Shown: positions 1 to 7,080 of the stretch, piece by piece
How the letters are laid out: every line of letters starts with the position of its first letter
Position numbering within the stretch: the first letter of the stretch is position 1
NCBI RefSeq assembly: GCF_900141735.1
Contig: NZ_FQYO01000005.1
Span: 124,001 to 188,000 of the forward strand
DNA: 64,000 bases
Reading direction: 5' to 3'
DNA from: Wenxinia saemankumensis
GTDB lineage: Bacteria; Pseudomonadota; Alphaproteobacteria; Rhodobacterales; Rhodobacteraceae
Translations under genes and position numbers: made by a program
Notes under the pieces: model-generated
What the model saw: the letters and a program-made list of their open reading frames with translations, nothing else
What the model was told of the DNA's origin: nothing
Database searches by the model: none

Positions 1-291
1 TGCGTCGGCCCCCTGATGCGCCACCTCCACGAGGCCCTGCCGGAGGAGAAGCGCGGCCGCTGGGCACCCACGCCCGAGGCGCTGAAGGGCGAGATCGGCC
101 GGCTGGTCGATGCCGGCGACGTGGTGCTGGTCAAGGGCAGCAAGTCGAGCCGCGTCTCCACCCTCGTTGACGCCATCCGCGGGATCGGGCATCGCGGCGG
201 GGCGGCGGCAGGGGCGACGTCATCGGCGGCGGATCCCGCGCCGGAATCTGCGCCGGCGGGGATCGCGGCGGGGCCGAGGGAGACCGACTGA
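1..291 (+). CDS. murF: UDP-N-acetylmuramoyl-tripeptide--D-alanyl-D-alanine ligase, C-terminal fragment
   Basis: Partial: the reading frame enters from the left edge and only the last 96 codons are here. MurF adds D-Ala-D-Ala to the UDP-MurNAc tripeptide in the cytoplasm, the last soluble step of the peptidoglycan precursor. The visible part carries the late Mur-ligase segment in which a short [14 protein letters not shown] stretch (about residues 39-52) matches the C-terminal domain of the family. It is followed by an Ala/Gly/Pro-rich tail that is not conserved. The stop is one base before the mraY start, as expected for a dcw-type murF-mraY pair. The assignment rests on that motif and on the neighbour. 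Confidence 0.85.
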   Translation, partial: CVGPLMRHLHEALPEEKRGRWAPTPEALKGEIGRLVDAGDVVLVKGSKSSRVSTLVDAIRGIGHRGGAAAGATSSAADPAPESAPAGIAAGPRETD

Positions 292-292
292 C

Positions 293-1375
293 ATGCTCTA
301 CTGGCTGACGACGCTCTCCGAGGGCGGCGATTTCTTCAACCTGTTCCGCTACATCACCTTCCGCGCCGGGGGGGCCTTCCTCACCGCGCTGGTCTTCGGC
401 TTCCTGTTCGGCCCGCCGCTGATCAACGTGCTGCGCCGGACCCAGGGCAAGGGCCAGCCGATCCGCCTCGACGGGCCGGAGGGGCACCTCGTCAAGGCCG
501 GCACGCCGACGATGGGCGGGCTGCTGATCATCGCGGCGCTCACCACCTCGACCCTGCTCTGGGCGCGGCTCGACAATTCCTACGTCTGGATGGTGCTGTT
601 CGTGACGCTGGGCTTCGCGGCGATCGGCTTCGCCGACGACTGGGCGAAGGTGAAGAAGCAGAGCTCCGCCGGGGTGCCGGGGCGGGTCCGTCTTCTCATC
701 GGGTTCGTCATCGCGGGCCTCGCGGCGGCCTGGGCGGCCTGGCACCATCCGGCCGAACTGACCGGCCAGCTCGCCTTCCCGATCTTCAAGGCCTACCTGC
801 TGGATCTCGGCGTGCTCTTCGTGCCCTTCGGAATGATCGTGATCGTGGGCGCCGCCAACGCGGTGAACCTCACCGACGGGCTCGACGGCCTCGCCATCAT
901 GCCGGTGATGATCGCGGCCGGGACCTTCGGCATCATCGCCTACGCGGTGGGGCGCACCGATTTCACCGAGTATCTCGACGTGCACTACGTCCCCGATACC
1001 GGGGAACTCCTGATCTTCACCGCCGCGCTGATCGGCGGCGGGCTCGGCTTCCTGTGGTACAACGCGCCGCCCGCGGCGGTCTTCATGGGCGATACCGGCT
1101 CGCTCGCGCTCGGCGGCGCGCTCGGCGCGATCGCCGTCGCGACCAAGCACGAGATCGTGCTCGCCATCGTCGGCGGCCTCTTCGTGGTCGAGGCGCTGAG
1201 CGTGATCATCCAGGTCTTCTACTTCAAGCGGACCGGCAAGCGGGTCTTCCTGATGGCGCCGATCCACCACCATTACGAGAAGAAGGGCTGGGCGGAACCG
1301 CAGATCGTGATCCGGTTCTGGATCATCGCCCTGATCCTGGCGATGATCGGTCTGGCCACGCTGAAGGTGCGCTGA
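293..1375 (+). CDS. mraY: phospho-N-acetylmuramoyl-pentapeptide-transferase
   Basis: MraY transfers phospho-MurNAc-pentapeptide to undecaprenyl phosphate, making lipid I in the inner membrane. The 360-residue product has the family length and about ten hydrophobic helices. Diagnostic motifs are visible: the catalytic Asp pair in GFADDWAKV (D115, D116), the [13 protein letters not shown] loop near residues 188-200, and the HHH motif near 325-327 followed by YEKKGW. The ATG at 293 is preferred because the peptide then starts [10 protein letters not shown], as in other MraY; the longer open frame upstream only overlaps murF. In most relatives murD, ftsW and murG follow, but here the cluster stops and a convergent trmD comes next. 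Confidence 0.97.
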   Translation: MLYWLTTLSEGGDFFNLFRYITFRAGGAFLTALVFGFLFGPPLINVLRRTQGKGQPIRLDGPEGHLVKAGTPTMGGLLIIAALTTSTLLWARLDNSYVWMVLFVTLGFAAIGFADDWAKVKKQSSAGVPGRVRLLIGFVIAGLAAAWAAWHHPAELTGQLAFPIFKAYLLDLGVLFVPFGMIVIVGAANAVNLTDGLDGLAIMPVMIAAGTFGIIAYAVGRTDFTEYLDVHYVPDTGELLIFTAALIGGGLGFLWYNAPPAAVFMGDTGSLALGGALGAIAVATKHEIVLAIVGGLFVVEALSVIIQVFYFKRTGKRVFLMAPIHHHYEKKGWAEPQIVIRFWIIALILAMIGLATLKVR

Positions 1376-1396
1376 GCGGCCGGCGGCCGCCGAAGG

Positions 1397-1417
1397 CCGG
1401 GGGCTTCGTGCCCCCGG
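1397..1417 (+). terminator. GC hairpin after mraY
   Basis: An 8-bp stem (CCGGGGGC / GCCCCCGG) with a 5-nt loop lies 22 bases after the mraY stop, in the space shared with the convergent trmD. There is no T-run, so it is a weak intrinsic terminator candidate. It forms the left part of the repeat element ending at 1450. Confidence 0.4.
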
Positions 1418-1426
1418 ACCCCCGCG

Positions 1427-1450
1427 GAGTATTTCCGGCAAGATAAGAGC
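1427..1450 (+). repeat. 24-nt dispersed intergenic repeat, copy 1
   Basis: Reads GAGTATTT, three variable bases (CCG), then GCAAGATAAGAGC. Two further copies, at 11135-11158 and 18209-18232 on the other strand, match at 21 of 24 positions. This copy sits between the convergent ends of mraY and trmD, after a run of C and G bases. I know of similar short GAGTATTT...AAGAT intergenic motifs in this bacterial group; the role is unknown to me. Confidence 0.75.
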
Positions 1451-1540
1451 GGAAGGTCGTCCCCTGGCCGGTTCCGGGCGGACCGGATGCGGCCCCTCTG
1501 GTCGGGGCCATGGTCCCGGGCGATCTTCTGCCGGGGCGGG

Positions 1541-2335
1541 TCAGCCGCCCTCGCGCCGGGCCCAGAGATCGGGGCGCCGCTCGCGCGTGAGACGTTCGGC
1601 TTCGGCCCGGCGCCAGCGGGCGATCTCGGCATGGTTGCCGGAGAGCAGGACCGGAGGGATGGGCCGGCCCTCCCATTCGGCGGGCTTCGTGAACTGGGGA
1701 TGTTCGAGAAGCCCGTCCGAGAAGCTCTCCTCCTCGGCGGAGGCGGTGTTTCCGAGCAGGCCGGGGCGCAGGCGGATCGTCGCGTCCAGCACCGCCTGGG
1801 CCGCGATCTCGCCTCCCGTCAGGACGAAATCCCCCAGCGAGACCTCCTCGATCCCGAAGCCGTCGATCACCCGCTGGTCGAGCCCCTCGAACCGGCCGCA
1901 GATCAGCGTCAGCCCGTCGCAGGCGGCGAAGCGGCGCGCCGTCGCCTGGTCGAAGGGCCGTCCCCTCGGGGACAGGTAGACGAGCGGCATCCGCCCGCGC
2001 ACGCCCTCGCCGGCCTCGGCGATCGCGGCGGCCATCACGTCGGGCCGCAGCACCATGCCCGGCCCGCCGCCGGCGGGCGTGTCGTCGACATTGCGGTGGC
2101 GCCCGATCCCGTGGGCGCGCAGGTCGATGCAGCGCAGGCTCCACAAGCCGTCCCTGAGGGCGCGGCCGGTCAGGCTCTCGCCCAGCACGCCGGGAAAGGC
2201 GCCGGGGAAGAGCGTGACGACCTGCGCCCGCCACGCCCCGGCGAGGTCCGGCGTGTCGGTCATCAGGTCGCGGGGGCGGACGGAGGGCCGGGCGGCGAGG
2301 CGCCCGGCGGCGCGGGAGGGGGCGGGATCGGTCAT
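1541..2335 (-). CDS. trmD: tRNA (guanine-N1-)-methyltransferase TrmD
   Basis: TrmD makes m1G37 in tRNAs that read CNN codons, using S-adenosylmethionine, and so guards against frameshifts. The product (264 residues; 240 if the second ATG at 2263 is used) has the SPOUT-family hallmarks: [11 protein letters not shown] near the N terminus, the [11 protein letters not shown] loop, [12 protein letters not shown], and the knotted cofactor site [15 protein letters not shown]. The internal start at 2263 (MTDTPDLAG) is equally plausible because the first 24 residues are Pro/Arg-rich and not conserved. rplS, the usual downstream partner, is absent: the gene ends against the convergent mraY. Confidence 0.96.
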   Translation of the reverse strand: MTDPAPSRAAGRLAARPSVRPRDLMTDTPDLAGAWRAQVVTLFPGAFPGVLGESLTGRALRDGLWSLRCIDLRAHGIGRHRNVDDTPAGGGPGMVLRPDVMAAAIAEAGEGVRGRMPLVYLSPRGRPFDQATARRFAACDGLTLICGRFEGLDQRVIDGFGIEEVSLGDFVLTGGEIAAQAVLDATIRLRPGLLGNTASAEEESFSDGLLEHPQFTKPAEWEGRPIPPVLLSGNHAEIARWRRAEAERLTRERRPDLWARREGG

Positions 2336-2396
2336 GTCCCGCCCATAGCGCGGCGCGGAGGGGGGCGGAAGATGCCGCCCCCTCCCGATGCGGCCG

Positions 2397-2561
2397 TCAG
2401 GCCGCGACGGCGATGATGCCGAACAGCACCAGAAGGAACAGCACCAGCACGATGCCGATCAGGATCTTGGCGCCGGTCATGGCGGCGCCGGAGATGCGGC
2501 CGAAACCGAGCAGGCCGGCAATCGCGGCGACGACGAGGAGGATGAGGATCCATTCGATCAT
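2397..2561 (-). CDS. DUF1328 small membrane protein (YtjA-like)
   Basis: A 54-residue peptide with two hydrophobic helices (about 3-19 and 32-50) separated by a short [10 protein letters not shown] loop, which is the DUF1328/YtjA pattern. It should sit in the inner membrane; the family function is not established. The start ATG at 2561 follows a clear AAAGGAG ribosome site eight bases upstream. An EcfG-type promoter lies 62-86 bases upstream, which fits the stress-linked expression reported for members of this family. It lies between the sulfotransferase-like gene and trmD. Confidence 0.9.
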   Translation of the reverse strand: MIEWILILLVVAAIAGLLGFGRISGAAMTGAKILIGIVLVLFLLVLFGIIAVAA

Positions 2562-2622
2562 GGGGGGCTCCTTTTCTGATGTCCCGGGCCGTGCGGGATC
2601 AACCCCGGGCCTTCCCCGGCGC

Positions 2623-2647
2623 AACGTGTGCCCCGGCGCGAGGTTCC
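2623..2647 (-). promoter_or_regulatory. EcfG-type (general stress sigma factor) promoter for the DUF1328 gene
   Basis: Read on the minus strand, GGAAC (2647-2643) is followed after exactly 16 bases by CGTT (2626-2623). This is the alphaproteobacterial EcfG consensus GGAAC-N16/17-CGTT. It lies 62 bases upstream of the DUF1328 start codon in the correct orientation. Assignment is by motif only. Confidence 0.6.
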
Positions 2648-2694
2648 CCCCCTCGGCCGCCGCGGCGCGGTTCGGCCGGGGATGTGGCGGACAC

Positions 2695-3522
2695 TCAACC
2701 CCCGGCCGTCCCGGCGGGCGACGGCGCCCAGCCGGCGAGGCCGGCGGCCCGGGCCAGCGCAGCCTTCTCGGCCGCGAGGCGGGGATCGGGCATGTCGGAC
2801 CGGTTGAGCTCCAGCAGCCGCGCGGCGAGGTCGGGACGGGGGCCCCGATTGCCGTGACCGACGGGCTCGAACCCTTCCATCTCGGCCTCGGTCCAGCCGA
2901 AGGTGGCGAGCAATGCGCCCCCGGGCCCAAGCCGATGCTCGCGCGCCGTCTCCAGCGGCAGGGTGCGGACCGGGACCGGGGCCAGCGCGCCGGCCAGGTC
3001 CGCTGCCGCCGCGCCCAGATCGGCCGCCGCCCGGTGGGCCTCGGCGAAGGCGGCCTCGTCCTGCCGCAGGCGCTGGCCGAGGAGGTGGTGCCGCCACGCG
3101 CTGGAGAGCCAGTCGCCCGGATCCCGGGTCGTGAGCACGATGTCGATCGCGGCCTGCGGAAACCGCTCCTGCGCCCAGGTCACCACCGCGCCGATCGTGA
3201 CGGGCGCGGCCGCGTAATCCTCGACCCCCGGCCAGCCGGGCAGGTGGCCGGCCAGCCCCTCGGTCGAGATCAGGAGATCCGCCTCCGCGCAGAGCGGCGG
3301 ATCGGCGAAGGCGGCGTCGAGCGCCTCGACCATGTCGACGACGAAGAGCGGGTTGGCGCTGCGGCTGTAGGCGGCGCAGAGCTTCGTCACCGGGGCGAGG
3401 TGGCGCAGCATCCGGAGGTCGGCGCGCGTCGCGATGCGCTGGCGGTTCGACCAGAGGAAATGCTGGATCGACGAGGTGCCGGTCTTGTGGAAGCCGGGAT
3501 GCAGGTGGATGCGGCGCGGCAC
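2695..3522 (-). CDS. sulfotransferase-like protein
   Basis: 275 residues. The N terminus reads IHLHPGFHKTGTSSIQHFL (residues 5-23), the 5'-phosphosulfate-binding loop seen in PAPS-dependent sulfotransferases, with the lysine K13 and the following Thr/Ser residues in place. LTTRDPGDWLSSAW (about 130-143) fits the 3'-phosphate-binding segment. No signal peptide or membrane helix is seen, so it is probably cytoplasmic. The acceptor cannot be inferred. It is separated from rimM by 112 bases and from the DUF1328 gene by 133, so it may be its own unit. Between rimM and trmD it looks like an insertion into a normally tight ribosomal operon. Confidence 0.75.
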   Translation of the reverse strand: MPRRIHLHPGFHKTGTSSIQHFLWSNRQRIATRADLRMLRHLAPVTKLCAAYSRSANPLFVVDMVEALDAAFADPPLCAEADLLISTEGLAGHLPGWPGVEDYAAAPVTIGAVVTWAQERFPQAAIDIVLTTRDPGDWLSSAWRHHLLGQRLRQDEAAFAEAHRAAADLGAAAADLAGALAPVPVRTLPLETAREHRLGPGGALLATFGWTEAEMEGFEPVGHGNRGPRPDLAARLLELNRSDMPDPRLAAEKAALARAAGLAGWAPSPAGTAGG

Positions 3523-3634
3523 GGACGGGGCCCCCTAAAGGATACGGGGGCCATCCTGAAGACGGGCCGCGGCCAGGGCGAGTCCCCCCGGGGGCGTCCG
3601 GGGAGGCAGGTGTGGACGCGGGGCCGCACCCGGC

Positions 3635-4138
3635 CTAGAGCGCGCCCTCGGGCGGATCGACGACGAGGCGACCGGCGGCGAGGTCGACGGCCGGCACCAC
3701 CTCCATCGTGAAGGGCAGGAGCAGGGTCGCGCTGCGGCCGGGTACCGCGATCTCGAGCAGGTCGCCCGCGCCGTGGTTCTGCACCGCGCGCACCGTCCCG
3801 ATCTCGGCCCCGCCGGTATCGACGACGGTCAGCCCCTCGAGGTCGGAATGGTAGTATTCCTCCTCGTCAGGTTCGGGCAGGCGGGCTCGCTCGGCATAGA
3901 GCTGGGTGCCCTTCAGGGCCTCCGCCTCTTCCCGGGTGGCGATGCCGTCGATGCGGGCGGTCAGCGCCCCCTTCGTGGCGCCGGTCAGGCGGATGGCGGG
4001 GTAGCTCCGCCCGGACGCGTCGGTCAGGGGGGCATAGGCCGCAATGGCCTCGGGCTGGGCGCAGAAGCTCTTGAGCCGCACCTCGCCATGGACGCCGAAG
4101 GCGCCGCCGATGGCCCCGACGATGACCTTGTCCTGCAT
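3635..4138 (-). CDS. rimM: 16S rRNA processing protein RimM
   Basis: RimM helps mature the 30S head by binding S19 and 16S rRNA. The 167-residue product begins MQDKVIVGAIGGAFGVHGEVRLKSF, the family start, so the ATG at 4138 is chosen over an open frame reaching 4210; a GAGGGAC stretch lies just before it. The C-terminal PRC-barrel part is visible as EEEYYHSDLEGLTVVDTGG and ILLPFT-like residues near the end (LLLPFTMEVVPAVD). It follows rpsP, separated by a terminator-like hairpin. Confidence 0.95.
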   Translation of the reverse strand: MQDKVIVGAIGGAFGVHGEVRLKSFCAQPEAIAAYAPLTDASGRSYPAIRLTGATKGALTARIDGIATREEAEALKGTQLYAERARLPEPDEEEYYHSDLEGLTVVDTGGAEIGTVRAVQNHGAGDLLEIAVPGRSATLLLPFTMEVVPAVDLAAGRLVVDPPEGAL

Positions 4139-4172
4139 GTCCCTCGCCCTTTCAGCGGGTCCCCGAACGAAA

Positions 4173-4197
4173 GGGACCGGCCGCGAGGGCCGGTCCC
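4173..4197 (-). terminator. rpsP-rimM intergenic terminator/attenuator
   Basis: A perfect 10-bp stem (GGGACCGGCC / GGCCGGTCCC) with a 5-nt loop lies 10 bases after the rpsP stop. On the minus strand it is followed by TTTCGTTCG. rimM starts only 35 bases further on, so partial read-through would lower rimM relative to the ribosomal protein. Confidence 0.65.
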
Positions 4198-4206
4198 GGG
4201 AGAGGA

Positions 4207-4575
4207 TCACTCCTCCGCCGCGGCCTCTTCGGCCGGCGCGGCGTCGCGGGCGGCCTTCTTGTCCGCGCGCTCCTGCGCGGCCTTGCCCGGCTTGGCCTTG
4301 TTCGGGTTGTTGCGCGTCGTCTTCTCGCGCAGGCCCGCGGCCTCGAGCATCCGGGCGACCCGGTCGGTCGGCTGGGCGCCCTTGTCGAGCCAGTACTGGA
4401 CGCGGTCGGTGTCCATCTTCACCCGGTCCTCGCTGTCCTTGGGCAGGAGGGGGGCGTAGGTGCCCAGCTTCTCGAGGAAGCGGCCGTCGCGCGGCATGCG
4501 GCTGTCGGCGGCGACGATCGAGTAGTAGGGGCGCTTCTTGGAGCCCCCGCGGGCGAGACGGATCTTCATGGCCAT
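4207..4575 (-). CDS. rpsP: 30S ribosomal protein S16
   Basis: 122 residues. The first 80 carry the conserved S16 fold ([21 protein letters not shown], then [14 protein letters not shown] and [15 protein letters not shown]). The rest is an Ala/Lys/Glu-rich tail typical of alphaproteobacterial S16. The ATG at 4575 has a GAAGGAGA ribosome site at good spacing; the in-frame ATG at 4569 (MKIRLAR) is the alternative start. It lies 28 bases downstream of the chorismate mutase gene and is probably co-transcribed with it. Confidence 0.97.
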   Translation of the reverse strand: MAMKIRLARGGSKKRPYYSIVAADSRMPRDGRFLEKLGTYAPLLPKDSEDRVKMDTDRVQYWLDKGAQPTDRVARMLEAAGLREKTTRNNPNKAKPGKAAQERADKKAARDAAPAEEAAAEE

Positions 4576-4603
4576 CGTGTCTTCTCCTTCGAATGGCTTT
4601 GGG

Positions 4604-4900
4604 TCAGCTCTGGTGCTGTTCGTGGTGGTGGATGACTTCCTGGATGATGAAGGCCAGGAACTTCTTGGCGAAGGCGGGGTCGAGATCGGCCTGGCGGGCG
4701 AGCTCGGTAAGACGGGCGATCTGGGCCTCCTCGCGGACCGGATCGGCGGGGGGCAGGTCATGCTCGGCCTTGAGCCGGCCGACGGCCTGGGTGTGCTTGA
4801 ACCGCTCGGCCAGCGTGAAGACGAGGATCGCGTCGAGCCGGTCGATCGACTCGCGATGCTCGCGCAGCAGGGCGGCGGCCTTTTCCACGGCGTCACTCAT
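4604..4900 (-). CDS. AroQ-class chorismate mutase
   Basis: 98 residues, all helical in character, matching the monofunctional AroQ type that converts chorismate to prephenate for Phe/Tyr synthesis. Conserved positions are visible: R14/H15 in [16 protein letters not shown], then [29 protein letters not shown] and the C-terminal [17 protein letters not shown] helix. No signal peptide. The start overlaps the end of the upstream acetyltransferase by 8 bases, so the two are translationally linked. Its place next to rpsP is a conserved habit of this bacterial family rather than a functional link. Confidence 0.9.
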   Translation of the reverse strand: MSDAVEKAAALLREHRESIDRLDAILVFTLAERFKHTQAVGRLKAEHDLPPADPVREEAQIARLTELARQADLDPAFAKKFLAFIIQEVIHHHEQHQS

Positions 4901-5480
4901 AGTCGAACTCGGGGCGGGGGTAGCGCCAGCACTGGCAGCCGTCGATGTCGCCCGCCTCGTCGTGCGCGGCCCCCAGCTTCTGCGCCAGCGCGATGGCGCG
5001 GTCGTTGGCGGGGGCGATGTAGCTGACCAGCGTGTCGCGGTTGAGCGAGTAAAAGGCGTTGTTGCGGGCGGCGCGGGTCGCCTCGAAGGCGTAGCCGTGA
5101 CCCTCGCCCTCCTCGGTGAACATGAAGCCGAGCTCCAGCTCGGGATCCCCGGCCTCGTGGTTGAGCACGACGAAGCCCACCGTCTCGCCCGTCTCCTGCA
5201 CCTCGACGGCCCAGAGGCCGCAGCCGCGCAGGATCCAGGAGGCGGTCATCTGCAGGAAGTCCTGCCACGCCTCGTCCTCGTCCATCGGGCCGTCGAAATG
5301 GACGGCGCGCTGGGTGGTGGCGATGCCGCGGTAATGCGGCCAGTCCTCGAGATAGGGGGCGCGCAGGATGATCCGGTCGCGGGCGATGCGGGGCAGGGCG
5401 CCGGCGATGCGGTCGACGGCCACGGCGGACTGGCCGTGGACCGGCTCCTGCCAGGGATGGATCTGCGATGTCTCGGTCAT
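4893..5480 (-). CDS. GNAT family N-acetyltransferase (RimJ/RimL type), tandem copy 1
   Basis: 195 residues, the longest of the four tandem copies, with about 30 extra residues at the N terminus before [18 protein letters not shown]. The Acetyltransf_3 pattern continues with [21 protein letters not shown], the ELELGFMF strand, the acetyl-CoA loop [18 protein letters not shown] and the [20 protein letters not shown] segment. The family acetylates protein N termini or small amines; the substrate is unknown. Its start overlaps the stop of copy 2 by 4 bases (ATGA). Confidence 0.85.
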   Translation of the reverse strand: MTETSQIHPWQEPVHGQSAVAVDRIAGALPRIARDRIILRAPYLEDWPHYRGIATTQRAVHFDGPMDEDEAWQDFLQMTASWILRGCGLWAVEVQETGETVGFVVLNHEAGDPELELGFMFTEEGEGHGYAFEATRAARNNAFYSLNRDTLVSYIAPANDRAIALAQKLGAAHDEAGDIDGCQCWRYPRPEFDYE

Positions 5481-5989
5481 GCGGTCCTCTGGGGGAGGGG
5501 GTGGCGGAAGACGAGGGTCGGGGCGCCGCCGGGCGTGGCGGCATCGTCGTCGCGCACCGCGCCGAGGCGCTGCGCGAGGCGGATCGACGCGGTATTGCGC
5601 GGATCGACATAGGAGACGAGGCCCGGCAGGTCGGCATCGGCCGTCACGTGGTCACGCAGCGCGGCCGCCGCCTCGGTCGCGGCGCCCCGTCCGCGTCCGG
5701 CGGGATAGAGCACCCAGCCCATCTCGACCTCAGGGAAGGAGGGGGGGCGGTGGATGCCGACATGGCCGAGCGCGGCGCCCGTCGCGCGATCCTCGATCAT
5801 CAGCGAGCCGTAGCCCTGCAGGTGCCAGCTCGCCGTGTCGTGGCAGAACCAGCCCCAGGCCGTCTCCTCGCCGTGGGGGCCGTCCATGTAGACTGCCTCG
5901 TCCGAGGCGAGGAAGGCGGCATAGGCCGGAAAGTCGCCCATCGCGAAGGGGCGCAGCGTCAGCCGGTCGGTGGTGAGCGTTGGGATCAT
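5477..5989 (-). CDS. GNAT family N-acetyltransferase (RimJ/RimL type), tandem copy 2
   Basis: 170 residues beginning MIPTLTTDRLTLRPFAMGDF, the standard Acetyltransf_3 start. Further signatures are GYGSLMIEDRATGAALGHVGIH, the VEMGWVLYP strand, the cofactor loop GRGRGAATEAAAALRDH and SYVDPRNTASIRLAQRLGA. All four copies keep an (S/G)WH/W..GYG segment, so they arose by duplication. Start and stop both overlap neighbours by 4 bases, so the genes are translationally coupled. Substrate unknown. Confidence 0.87.
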   Translation of the reverse strand: MIPTLTTDRLTLRPFAMGDFPAYAAFLASDEAVYMDGPHGEETAWGWFCHDTASWHLQGYGSLMIEDRATGAALGHVGIHRPPSFPEVEMGWVLYPAGRGRGAATEAAAALRDHVTADADLPGLVSYVDPRNTASIRLAQRLGAVRDDDAATPGGAPTLVFRHPLPQRTA

Positions 5990-6498
5990 GCGCCCTCCGG
6001 CCGGGTGTGGCGGTAGACCAGGACGGGCTTGTCGCCCGGCGCGGGCGCATCCGGATCGTGGACCGCGCCCAGCCGCTCGGCCACGCGGATCGACGGGGCG
6101 TTAGCCGGATCGATGTAGCTGACCATGCTGGTCCAGTGCAGGACCCGCCATGCATGGTCGATGGCGGCGCGGGCCGCCTCGGTGGCGATGCCGGTGCCCT
6201 CGGTCTCGGGCGACAGGATCAGCCAGCCGATCTCGGTCTCGGGCCAGTCGATCGGATACCAGGGACCGATCAGGGCCAGGCCCTCGTCCTCGGCCCCGCG
6301 CCGCGTGACGGTCCACATCCCGTATCCGCGGATGTCCCAGTGCCCGAGTTCCGCGGCGAAGCTGCGCCAGGCGTCGCGCTCGCTCTGCGGGCCGCCGATG
6401 AAGCCGGACCGCTCGGACATGAAGAAGCCGCGCACCGGCTCCCAGTCGCGGGAATCGGGGCGGCGCAGCACCAGGCGTTCGGTCTCGAGCCGTTCCAT
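5986..6498 (-). CDS. GNAT family N-acetyltransferase (RimJ/RimL type), tandem copy 3
   Basis: 170 residues from the ATG at 6498 (MERLETERLVLRRPDSRDW). An open frame continues 12 codons upstream, but that would overlap copy 4, whose TGA shares one base with this ATG. The fold markers are GYGMWTVTRRGAEDEGLALIG, ETEIGWLILS, the acetyl-CoA loop EGTGIATEAARAAIDH and VSYIDPANAPSIRVAERLGA. Same substrate uncertainty as its siblings. Order and overlap suggest a single transcript starting at ffh. Confidence 0.87.
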   Translation of the reverse strand: MERLETERLVLRRPDSRDWEPVRGFFMSERSGFIGGPQSERDAWRSFAAELGHWDIRGYGMWTVTRRGAEDEGLALIGPWYPIDWPETEIGWLILSPETEGTGIATEAARAAIDHAWRVLHWTSMVSYIDPANAPSIRVAERLGAVHDPDAPAPGDKPVLVYRHTRPEGA

Positions 6499-7010
6499 CA
6501 CGCGGCCTCCTGCGCGGGCCGGGGATGGCGCCACCGCTCCACCTCGCCGCCATGGTCGTAGACATGGATCCCGTCGCGCACCGCGCCGAGGCGGCGGACC
6601 AGGGCGAGGGAGGGGGCATTGCCCGGGGCGATCAGCGAGACGAGCGGCGGCAGACCCCGGTCAGCTGCCCAGTCCCGGGCGGCGACGGCCGCCTCGACGG
6701 CGTAGCCCCGCCGGTGATGCGCCGGGTAGATCACCCAGGAGAGTTCCGGCTCGTCCAGCCAGCCGGGATGCCAGATGCCGACACGCCCGACCGGCCTTCC
6801 CGCCGCGTCCGAGACCCAGAACGTGCCGTATCCGCGGATCACCCATTGCCCGGCATGCATCGCGCAGGAGGACCAGGCGTCCCGCGGATCGTCCGACGGC
6901 CCGCCCAGGAAGCGCGACGCCTCGCTCGCCACGAAGCCCGCGAAGGCCGCGACGTGATCGGGCGTGCAGGGGCCGAGCGTCAGCCGTCGGGTGTGCAGGA
7001 CGGGGATCAC
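6498..7010 (-). CDS. GNAT family N-acetyltransferase (RimJ/RimL type), tandem copy 4
   Basis: I start it at the GTG at 7010, giving (M)IPVLHTRRLTLGPCTPDHV, which lines up with MIPTLTTDRLTLRP of copy 2. An earlier GTG at 7031 adds seven residues and cannot be excluded. The 170-residue product shows GYGTFWVSDAAGRPVGRVGIW, LSWVIYP, the loop HHRRGYAVEAAVAARDW and SLIAPGNAPSLALVRRLGA. The acetyl-CoA loop has HHRRGY instead of the commoner Q/RxxGxG/A, a mild divergence. It lies 70 bases downstream of ffh and heads the row of four copies. Confidence 0.84.
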   Translation of the reverse strand: MIPVLHTRRLTLGPCTPDHVAAFAGFVASEASRFLGGPSDDPRDAWSSCAMHAGQWVIRGYGTFWVSDAAGRPVGRVGIWHPGWLDEPELSWVIYPAHHRRGYAVEAAVAARDWAADRGLPPLVSLIAPGNAPSLALVRRLGAVRDGIHVYDHGGEVERWRHPRPAQEAA

Positions 7011-7080
7011 GCCTGGTCCCCGCGCTTGCACGAAACCGACCTACGCGCCGCGAAGGTCCCATTATGTCGGGCCGAACCTG

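Noticed and set aside
131-1441. Long minus-strand frame across mraY
   Set aside because: Arg/Asp/His-rich shadow of mraY with no family resemblance; GC-rich coding DNA often leaves antisense frames open.
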